From positions 1 to 14,361 of the forward strand of contig JAHFBR010000014.1 in the NCBI GenBank assembly GCA_023249955.1: a stretch of 14,361 bases of DNA. Direction: 5' to 3'. Made by a program: the position numbers and the translations under genes. Position 1 is the first letter of the stretch. Each line of letters starts with the position of its first letter. A model generated the notes under the pieces. It was given only the letters and a program-made list of their open reading frames with translations, did not search any database and had not been told where the DNA came from. Positions 7,492 through 13,657 of this stretch are shown here, piece after piece. This DNA comes from a bacterium (GTDB lineage Bacteria; Babelota; Babeliae; Babelales; RVW-14).

Positions 7492-10287
7492 ATGATACGG
7501 TTTTTAAAAAAATTCAGATTTTTACTTCTACTCGCAAGCCTTGTGCTGGCATCCCAGGCCCACGCTCAAGAAGCCTCTTCACAGGCCGCTTACCTGGAAA
7601 ACTGGCTTGAACAGGCAAAAAAGAACATCAATAAAAAAGTTTTGCCCAACGGCATTACCGTGCTTTTTTACCACTTGCCCATCACCCCGGTCGTTGATAT
7701 GCGCGTCATTGTTGACGTTGGCTCCCGTGATGAAAACACCGGCCAGTTCGGCTTTGCACACATGATTGAGCACATGATTTTTAAGGGCACCGATTCAATT
7801 TCAGAACAGGATATTCGCCACATTGCAGAAAAGTTTAATGATGCGTACACCAACGCTCACACTTCAATGGACCAAACCTCGTATTATTTTCAGACTGATA
7901 ATAAAAACTGGCATATTTTCTTGGGCATTTTGGCCGATAGCATGTGCAATGCTCGCTTTGACGAAGATCAGTTTGCATCAGAAGTGAAAGCGGTCATCAA
8001 CGAACTGAATCAAGATCGCATGAATGTCATACGCAAGGCGCTCACGCATGCGCTTGCACAGCTCCCCGCAACACATCCCTATCAACATCCACTCATTGGA
8101 ACGCGCGAAGATCTGCTGAATGCCTCTGCTCAAGATCTGAAAAAGTTTTATAAGCATCACTACACACCAGAAAAAACGGTCATCACCGTGGTGGGCAATA
8201 TCGACAAAGATGAGCTTTTTGCAACCATCGACCAACTGTTCGGCAACATCCCTGCCACACAGAACACAACCCCACGACGCGCATTTAATCCCAAAGCCTT
8301 TCTGTCCACAGACTTTGAACAGTCTCACATTACCATTCATACACAAACACCAGATCCTGGAACCTTTGTATACTGGGTTGTGCCGGGCGAACGTTCTGAA
8401 AAGGCTATGCATGCGTGGTGCGTAACTGAAGTATTACACGAGCGATTCAAAAAAATAATTGATGTCTACGATCTTGCCACCTTTCTCAGACCTGTGGTTG
8501 TACCGTTTTTTGATGCTTGCATCGTAGGCTTTGCCTACACTGCAAAGAGCGCGGAACATTGCATGACGCAGTTTACGGGCTCTGCAGCACATCACATCCG
8601 TGCAGCAATAGAACACGAGCTGCTTGATGTGATGCATTACGGCCCAACGGAAACAGAGTTGCAAAATTTTAAAACCGGTGCACAAAATAGTTTTCTTAAA
8701 AGCCTTGAATCTCCATCGGCACTATCCAGCATCCTGGCAAATTACTGCCTGCTGCACAACGAATATGAAGACTTTGACGCCATCAAAAAACTGCACGCCC
8801 TGAACACCAGTGACATTAAAAAATATTGCACAAAATATCTCCAGCTCAACCAGGTCAACACCGTCGACTGGCTACCACTCAAAGACAGTGAAAAAGCTGC
8901 TTGGATGCGCAGACAAGAAAAAATTGACCACCATGAAAAAGAGCTCTTAAAACAAAAAGAGCGTCAGTCAGCTGTTGAAGGATGCAAGCTGCTGGACAAG
9001 CTCCCCGGGCCTCAGGCGCTTGATTTTAAGTTTGAAAAACCTGATGTTGTTACTACGCTGAGCAACGGCTTGGATGTCTACATCAAGCGGCGTACACACA
9101 CTCCCATGGTTGCAATATCATGCAATATGAAGCACTTGGCTCAGCTCAATCTCCATCACAAAATCCAACGCCAAAGCGCCATTCCTGGGTTAACCTCAGA
9201 GCTTGCCTATGAAGAAAGCGCAGGAATGCCAGATCATCCACAACCATTTACCAAGCGCGAGCATGATCAATTTTTTCTCAAACTTGGTGCAACTGTCTAC
9301 GATAGCACCTCAGCATCTTGTCTCGCCAGTGATCTTGATGCCGTAACCCAACGTCTTGCTCATATCTTGCTGCATCCAACATTCCCCGATGCCGCGCTAA
9401 AGCAACAAATAACCAACGCCACACACAATCTTATCAGACAACAAGACAACCCAGATTATATCGCACACAGAACATACACTAACTATCTGTATCAAGATTG
9501 CCCATGGGTTTATTCAGACGATGAGCTGATAGAAGAGCTTGAGGGCTATACGCGACAAAATATTATTGATTTTTACGATCAGTACGTCGCTCCAAAAAAT
9601 ATGTTCATAACCGTTGTTGGCAACGTCGATGCACCAGAAACCGTCGCCCTGCTTGAAAAACATTTTGGAGCATGGCACAAAGAAAACTATACCCCGGTTG
9701 AAACACATGCTGATCTTGCATTTCCTGACATCGCCAATCCCCAGCCCAAAGAAGAGTCTATTGCTATGCCTAAAGAACAAGTAATCTTGGTCGGCGGCAG
9801 ACTCACCACCACAAAAGACTCTGATGTGGCGCTTGCACTAACAGTGATTCAAGATTATGTACAACGTAAAATTTTTGAAATTCGCGAACAGACCGGCATT
9901 TTTTACGGTTGCAACGTTAGCCTGGTCCCCGGCTCATTCACTCACACCGGTTGCGCCTCACTGTCAACACAGCTATCACCCCATCACCTTGAGCAGGCAA
10001 AAACCGCAATCATCGATGTTTTAAAAAACGTCGCAAACCACGGGCTTCCTGCAGAATTTATCACGATCGCCAAACAAAATTATACCGCCGGATTTGCAAA
10101 ATCATTCAACACCAATCACCAACTTGAAGGTGCTTACGAATTTTTGATTGGCAACCAAAAGCCTTTTTCATATCACCACGAACGCTGCGACAGAGTACAG
10201 ACTTTGACGTCTGAGTTTATTAACGCTGTTGCGCAAACATATTGCGATCCAGAGCAGTGGACATTTGTTACTGTTGGAAGAGTGTAG
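7492..10287 (+). CDS. Exported two-domain M16 (pitrilysin-type) zinc peptidase
   Basis: The 931-residue protein begins with a clear signal peptide: basic MIRFLKKFRF, a hydrophobic LLLLASLVLA core, and SQAHA|QE as likely cleavage near residue 25. It should act in the periplasm or outside the cell. The N-terminal M16 half carries the inverted zinc motif HMIEH (H90, E93, H94) and the distal ligand E171 in EVKAVINE, 77 residues after H94 as in pitrilysin. The C-terminal half starts near residue 520, lacks HxxEH and carries the conserved Arg-Tyr pair R798/Y805 in REQTGIFY, which binds substrate in this family. The overall size resembles E. coli PqqL, but orthology is not claimed. It is followed 3 bases later by murE, so the two are probably co-transcribed. 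The substrate is unknown; peptide scavenging or processing of exported proteins is plausible. Confidence 0.92.
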   Translation: MIRFLKKFRFLLLLASLVLASQAHAQEASSQAAYLENWLEQAKKNINKKVLPNGITVLFYHLPITPVVDMRVIVDVGSRDENTGQFGFAHMIEHMIFKGTDSISEQDIRHIAEKFNDAYTNAHTSMDQTSYYFQTDNKNWHIFLGILADSMCNARFDEDQFASEVKAVINELNQDRMNVIRKALTHALAQLPATHPYQHPLIGTREDLLNASAQDLKKFYKHHYTPEKTVITVVGNIDKDELFATIDQLFGNIPATQNTTPRRAFNPKAFLSTDFEQSHITIHTQTPDPGTFVYWVVPGERSEKAMHAWCVTEVLHERFKKIIDVYDLATFLRPVVVPFFDACIVGFAYTAKSAEHCMTQFTGSAAHHIRAAIEHELLDVMHYGPTETELQNFKTGAQNSFLKSLESPSALSSILANYCLLHNEYEDFDAIKKLHALNTSDIKKYCTKYLQLNQVNTVDWLPLKDSEKAAWMRRQEKIDHHEKELLKQKERQSAVEGCKLLDKLPGPQALDFKFEKPDVVTTLSNGLDVYIKRRTHTPMVAISCNMKHLAQLNLHHKIQRQSAIPGLTSELAYEESAGMPDHPQPFTKREHDQFFLKLGATVYDSTSASCLASDLDAVTQRLAHILLHPTFPDAALKQQITNATHNLIRQQDNPDYIAHRTYTNYLYQDCPWVYSDDELIEELEGYTRQNIIDFYDQYVAPKNMFITVVGNVDAPETVALLEKHFGAWHKENYTPVETHADLAFPDIANPQPKEESIAMPKEQVILVGGRLTTTKDSDVALALTVIQDYVQRKIFEIREQTGIFYGCNVSLVPGSFTHTGCASLSTQLSPHHLEQAKTAIIDVLKNVANHGLPAEFITIAKQNYTAGFAKSFNTNHQLEGAYEFLIGNQKPFSYHHERCDRVQTLTSEFINAVAQTYCDPEQWTFVTVGRV

Positions 10288-10290
10288 ATC

Positions 10291-11862
10291 ATGTTGCTGC
10301 CCAAAATTTTTCCGGTCACCTGTCACACCGATCATGTCGGCCCGGGTTCTACGTTTGTTGCTATCAAAGGATTTGCCAACGATGGCACTGCATACATTTC
10401 ACAGGCGCTAGCTCAAGGTGCCACCACGATTGTAGTGCAGGATGATTGCCATCATGGCAAACTGGAAGCTCTGTGCAAGCAGCACAACGCAACCTACGTT
10501 CGTGTTCCTGATGCACGCAAGGACCTTGCTCAACGCGCAGCACAAGCGCTGGGCAACCCGGCACAGAAGCTTAAAATCATTGGCGTGACTGGAACCAAGG
10601 GGAAAACTTCTACGACTTTTTTAGTTGAACACATCTTGCGCACTGCCGATTACAAAACAGCACTCATGAGTTCGGTCATGAACAAAATTGGCGACCAGCA
10701 TGAAGATAGCCTACGTGCGACGCAGCAAAGTGATTATATTCAGATGTTTTTTGCTGAATGCGTTAAACGTGGCGTCCAGTACGTGGCACTTGAAGTTTCA
10801 TCACACGCACTGGCACTTGATCGCATTTATGGCATCCAGTTTGATGCGGTGGGTTTTAACAACCTCAAAACCGATCACCTGGATTTTCATGAGACGATGG
10901 AGAACTATTTTGCAACCAAGATGCAACTTTTGAGCATGATCAAGCCTCAGGGCGCTCTTGTGATTAATACTGATAATGAATGGGGTGGGAAGGCGTTTGA
11001 GTATGCCTCTGGCGCTCGATTCCTCCGACAGGCTCAGGACGAGCGCTCAAATGGTTCGAGACGGGCCTGCGGCCCTCCTCACCATGAGCGGGAATCAAAC
11101 TCCGCTCACCCTGAGGAGCGAGCCTTTGAGGCGAAGCGTCTCGAAGGGCATCCCCTCCCACACATTTACACCTTCGGCACCGAGCCGTTTGAAAACGAAC
11201 GCCACATCACGATGGACATTGAACGCGCCACATGTGATGGCATCGAGATGTTACTTCACATGCGTCCTGGATTAACGCTGGAATGTCCGCAGCTGTTTGG
11301 AACCTTTAACTGCTACAACATCGCCATGGCAAGCATCATCTGCGCCTACCTGGGCATCAATTACTCTACCATTGCTCGTGCCGTTGCATCATTCAAAGGC
11401 ACTCCCGGCCGCTTGCAACGTCATGTTTTAAAAAATGGCGCACTGGCATTTATTGATTACGCGCACATGCCGTTTGCCATGCAAGAGGTTCTGCAAACAC
11501 TCCGCCCCTTCACCCAACATTTAATTGTCGTTTTTGGCTGTGGTGGCAATAAAGACAAAACTCGCCGCCCCGCCATGGGCAAAATCGCTGCCGAGCTTGG
11601 TGATGTGGTCATTGTCACTGACGATAATCCACGCTTCGAAGAACCACAGGATATTGCCAACGATATTCTTGCCGGCATTCCTGCTGAACAAAAGCACAAA
11701 GTCACCGTCATGCTTAATCGTCACGACGCCATTGCCCATGCCGCAAAAATTGCCAAGCCTGATTCAATCATCGCGCTGCTGGGCAAAGGGCATGAAAATT
11801 ATTACGTGGTAAAAGACCAGACGTTTCATTTTAATGATTTGGAAGAGATCGGGAAGTTTTAA
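10291..11862 (+). CDS. murE: UDP-N-acetylmuramoyl-tripeptide synthetase with in-frame repeat insertion
   Basis: The 523-residue cytoplasmic Mur ligase uses ATP to add the third stem-peptide residue to UDP-MurNAc-L-Ala-D-Glu. Seen: N-terminal domain with PGSTFVAIKG (18-27); P-loop GVTGTKGKTST (98-108); LEVSSHAL (167-174); the probably carbamylated lysine K210 in ATKMQLL; GTPGRLQ; FGCGGNKDKTRRP; DNPR (445-448); and LGKGHENY near the end. DNPR is the signature for meso-diaminopimelate rather than lysine, so the wall is probably of Gram-negative type. Residues about 244-288 have no counterpart in the family and are encoded by palindromic repeats; without them the length would be about 478. They sit between two recognisable parts of the central domain (VINTDNEWGG before, IYTFGT after). 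GGAAGAG precedes ATG 10291; the M16 stop is only 3 bases away. Confidence 0.94.
   Translation: MLLPKIFPVTCHTDHVGPGSTFVAIKGFANDGTAYISQALAQGATTIVVQDDCHHGKLEALCKQHNATYVRVPDARKDLAQRAAQALGNPAQKLKIIGVTGTKGKTSTTFLVEHILRTADYKTALMSSVMNKIGDQHEDSLRATQQSDYIQMFFAECVKRGVQYVALEVSSHALALDRIYGIQFDAVGFNNLKTDHLDFHETMENYFATKMQLLSMIKPQGALVINTDNEWGGKAFEYASGARFLRQAQDERSNGSRRACGPPHHERESNSAHPEERAFEAKRLEGHPLPHIYTFGTEPFENERHITMDIERATCDGIEMLLHMRPGLTLECPQLFGTFNCYNIAMASIICAYLGINYSTIARAVASFKGTPGRLQRHVLKNGALAFIDYAHMPFAMQEVLQTLRPFTQHLIVVFGCGGNKDKTRRPAMGKIAAELGDVVIVTDDNPRFEEPQDIANDILAGIPAEQKHKVTVMLNRHDAIAHAAKIAKPDSIIALLGKGHENYYVVKDQTFHFNDLEEIGKF
11020..11149 (+). repeat. Composite palindromic repeat inserted in frame in murE (copies C and D)
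   Basis: Three parts are seen. First, a short unit with GCTCAGGACGAGCG (about 11020-11046), whose outer GCGCTCG/CGAGCGC arms pair. Second, copy C (11044-11092), matching the copies after hisS, with TTCGAGACG at 11055-11063 and a GGGCC-TGC-GGCCC inner stem at 11063-11075. Third, copy D (11102-11149), inverted, with CCGCTCACCCTGAGG, a GCCT-TTG-AGGC inner stem (11122-11132) and CGTCTCGAA at 11137-11145. The nine-mers of C and D are perfect reverse complements. The frame stays open, adding residues such as LRQAQDERSNG and HPEERAFEAKRLEG to MurE. Confidence 0.88.
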
Positions 11863-11886
11863 TGCAGTTGCAATTAAGTGACTCTA

Positions 11887-12156
11887 TTAACTTGCCTCAA
11901 TCAATCTAAAGCGCGGAACCATAACCCCATTCGCTTCTACTTCTTCCATAAACATTACTTGTGGACGCACCCAAAGAGCATCTTTGCCAAATTTTTCACC
12001 AGCATCGTACAGCGCTTGGTAAATGACCATGGGCTCAACTGTTTCGCTATGCCATGCAGTACCAATAACTTTGTAATACTGCTTCGTTCGGAAATGTTGA
12101 TAGATACCCGGTGTTACTTTTTGCTGAGCATCCTTAAGCACTGGCATAATGTCCAT
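11887..12156 (-). CDS. DUF1653 family small protein
   Basis: This is an 89-residue soluble protein. Residues from about 15 on match DUF1653: PGIYQHFRTKQYYKVIG, then AWHSETVEPMVIYQALY, then LWVRPQVMFMEEVE and a final VPRFRLI. The H-SETxEPxVxYQALY and WVRPxxMF blocks are the family hallmarks as I recall them; no biochemical role is established to my knowledge. I start it at ATG 12156, eight bases after an AGGAG. The frame is open to 12363, but the extension would be encoded by the direct repeats and overlap the divergent gene. It converges with murE with a gap of only 24 bases and shares its upstream region with the ATPase gene. Confidence 0.85.
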   Translation of the reverse strand: MDIMPVLKDAQQKVTPGIYQHFRTKQYYKVIGTAWHSETVEPMVIYQALYDAGEKFGKDALWVRPQVMFMEEVEANGVMVPRFRLIEAS

Positions 12157-12164
12157 TGATTTTT

Positions 12165-12169
12165 CTCCT
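12165..12169 (-). promoter_or_regulatory. Ribosome binding site that sets the DUF1653 start
   Basis: AGGAG on the minus strand lies eight bases before ATG 12156. This site decides against the 69-residue N-terminal extension that the open frame would allow. Confidence 0.75.
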
Positions 12170-12190
12170 GACAAACTCTGGTTGTGATAA

Positions 12191-12219
12191 AGATTATTCC
12201 CCGGTAGTAAAATCGTCAA
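12191..12219 (-). promoter_or_regulatory. Possible promoter of the DUF1653 gene
   Basis: On the minus strand TTGACG (12219-12214) is followed by a 17-base spacer and TAATCT (12196-12191). The -35 is near consensus and the -10 is weak. Its position about 35 bases before the start codon fits. Confidence 0.4.
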
Positions 12220-12246
12220 GATGGGCCCCTTTTGCATCATTTCTTG

Positions 12247-12305
12247 CAAATTGGCATCGCCGATGCCATATTGAGTCTCAAATTGGCATTTGCGATGCCA
12301 TATTG
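12247..12305. repeat. Two 27-bp direct repeats, each with an internal dyad
   Basis: Copies at 12247-12273 and 12279-12305 are identical except for three adjacent bases in the middle (24 of 27 match), at a 32-base period. Each contains TGGCAT...ATGCCA; copy 1 has TGGCATC-GCC-GATGCCA, and copy 2 has TGGCAT-TTGCG-ATGCCA. The three differences fall in and next to the dyad centre. Just upstream is another inverted pair, TTTGCA/TGCAAA (12231-12236, 12245-12250). The repeats lie in the divergent gap, 20 bases before the ATPase start codon. A possible ATPase -35/-10 (TTGCAA 12244-12249, CATATT 12267-12272, 17 apart) runs through copy 1. Operator or mobile palindromic element are both possible. Confidence 0.8.
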
Positions 12306-12314
12306 CGTTTTTGG

Positions 12315-12319
12315 AAGGA
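12315..12319 (+). promoter_or_regulatory. Ribosome binding site that sets the ATPase start
   Basis: AAGGA lies five bases before ATG 12325. The frame is open to 12232, but those 31 codons are just the direct repeats read through, so 12325 is taken. Confidence 0.7.
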
Positions 12320-12324
12320 ATACC

Positions 12325-13482
12325 ATGAATTTTATCAAGCGTTTTTTTAGCGAGCAGAGACAAAGCTTTTTCCTCTTCGGCCCCCGCGGAACCGGCAAAT
12401 CAACCCTTGTCAGGGCATGTTATGAAGATGCCCTCTGGATCGATTTGCTCAATCCTGAGACCCTGAGAAGCTTTAGCGCCCGGCCCGAGCGTCTGTTTGA
12501 CGTGGTCGGCGGTAACCCTGATAAAAAAATTGTGGTCATTGATGAGGTACAAAAAATACCTTCACTTTTGAGCGTTGTACACGCATTGCTTGAAGCAGAC
12601 AAAAAGGTGCAATACATCATGACCGGTTCAAGCTCCCGCAAGCTCAAGCAAGCTGGGGCAGATCTGCTTGCCGGGCGGGCACTGCAACGACACCTCTATC
12701 CTTTTATGGCAGCAGAACTGGGCACAGCATTTTCTTTAGAACAAGCTCTGCAAATTGGTATGCTACCAGTGCTCTTGGGAGCAAAGGATCCTGCCGCAGC
12801 CCTTCAAGCGTACATTGGCCTCTACCTGAAAGAGGAGATTCAAGCCGAAGGACTTGTGAGAAATTTAGAGAGTTTTTCGCGTTTCCTGGAAACTATCAGC
12901 TTTTCTCACGCCTCACCGCTCAATGTCACCAATATTGCCAGGGAATGCGAGGTCAAAAGAAAGACGGTTGAAAATTACATCGAAATCTTAGAAGAGCTGT
13001 TGTTGGGTTATAAGATTCCCATCTTTACCAAACGGGCAAAGCGCGAACTAAGCTCTCATCCCAAATTTTATCTATTCGATACTGGAGTATTCCGAGCTTT
13101 ACGGCCACACGGAATTTTGGATAGATCTGAAGAGATTGAGGGTGGTGCCCTTGAAGGACTCGTTCTGCAACACCTCAAAGCATGGAATGATTATGGAACT
13201 GACAACCATGATCTGGCATTTTGGCGAACGCGGTCCGGCTTGGAGGTTGATTTTGTTGTGTATGGCCCACGCGGGTTCTGGGCAATCGAGGTAAAAAATG
13301 CCAAAAAAGTGAATTCTAACGATATCAAGCCCCTGGAAGAGTTTCTGGCCGATTATCCAATGGCAAAAGGCATCATGCTTTATCGCGGCAAAGAGCGGTT
13401 TGTGCAAAAAAATGTTCTTTGTATCCCTTGCGATGAGTTCCTGATGAGCCTGAGGCCCAACCACCCCCTCTGGGCTGAATAG
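12325..13482 (+). CDS. AAA_14/DUF4143 family ATPase
   Basis: The 385-residue protein has an N-terminal P-loop ATPase: Walker A GPRGTGKST (19-27), Walker B IVVIDEVQ (69-76), and a YIMTGSSSRKL sensor-like strand (97-107). A middle winged-helix-like part follows (CEVKRKTVENYIEILEELLL). The C-terminal DUF4143 domain has a PD-(D/E)xK-like layout: EVDF (307-310, D309), then AIEVK (320-324, E322/K324), with WRT before it. This architecture is common and often multi-copy in bacterial and archaeal genomes; its role is mostly unknown, and nuclease action is suggested by fold only. All motif residues look intact. The gene is single, divergent from DUF1653, with paired palindromic repeats directly upstream, and may be a recent arrival. 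There is no signal peptide or membrane segment. Confidence 0.9.
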   Translation: MNFIKRFFSEQRQSFFLFGPRGTGKSTLVRACYEDALWIDLLNPETLRSFSARPERLFDVVGGNPDKKIVVIDEVQKIPSLLSVVHALLEADKKVQYIMTGSSSRKLKQAGADLLAGRALQRHLYPFMAAELGTAFSLEQALQIGMLPVLLGAKDPAAALQAYIGLYLKEEIQAEGLVRNLESFSRFLETISFSHASPLNVTNIARECEVKRKTVENYIEILEELLLGYKIPIFTKRAKRELSSHPKFYLFDTGVFRALRPHGILDRSEEIEGGALEGLVLQHLKAWNDYGTDNHDLAFWRTRSGLEVDFVVYGPRGFWAIEVKNAKKVNSNDIKPLEEFLADYPMAKGIMLYRGKERFVQKNVLCIPCDEFLMSLRPNHPLWAE

Positions 13483-13513
13483 TCCAAAAACCCCCAAAAA
13501 TTACAGACAGAAC

Positions 13514-13585
13514 CAAGCCCCACCCCAAAAACCATCAATTTTGCGTGATTTTTACGCATTTTTCAGGGGGGGGGTTGCCTTTTTT
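13514..13585 (+). terminator. Probable nested hairpin terminator after the ATPase gene
   Basis: An inner stem TGCGT/ACGCA (13542-13546, 13554-13558) is followed by five T. Around it, CAAGCCCCACCCC (13514-13526) can pair with GGGGGGGGGTTG (13566-13577) with two mismatches, followed by six T (13580-13585). Either hairpin could terminate transcription coming from the ATPase gene. The nine-G tract is thus explained as the 3' arm of the outer stem. Confidence 0.5.
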
Positions 13586-13602
13586 GCCGCCTCGATTATA
13601 AT
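13575..13602 (+). promoter_or_regulatory. Promoter of the Skp1-like gene
   Basis: A perfect TATAAT (13597-13602) is spaced 16 bases from TTGCCT (13575-13580), four of six to the -35 consensus. The -35 directly abuts the G9 tract and overlaps the 3' end of the terminator hairpin. A/T-rich sequence follows to the start codon, giving a leader of about 50 bases. Confidence 0.6.
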
Positions 13603-13644
13603 TAATATTCAAATATAAAATATTTCTATGTTGTTAGGTTTTTT

Positions 13645-13649
13645 GGAGG
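13645..13649 (+). promoter_or_regulatory. Ribosome binding site of the Skp1-like gene
   Basis: GGAGG lies eight bases before ATG 13658. It is a strong site and supports the start that begins with the signal peptide. Confidence 0.8.
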
Positions 13650-13657
13650 TTATTATT

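Noticed and set aside
7978..8412. Minus-strand frame of 144 codons inside the M16 gene
   Set aside because: It lies opposite the conserved peptidase domain, so it is a shadow frame.
11863..11886. Terminator between murE and the convergent DUF1653 gene
   Set aside because: Only 24 bases with a four-base TGCA pair and no T-run; no convincing hairpin.
12247..12305. CRISPR array
   Set aside because: Only two copies with a five-base gap and no spacer-length unique sequence; no cas gene nearby.
12232..12324. N-terminal extension of the ATPase through the direct repeats
   Set aside because: The residues are only translated repeats; AAGGA sits directly before ATG 12325 and the family begins close to that point.
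12157..12363. N-terminal extension of the DUF1653 protein
   Set aside because: It would also run through the repeats and into the ATPase start; AGGAG before 12156 fits the family's short N-terminus.
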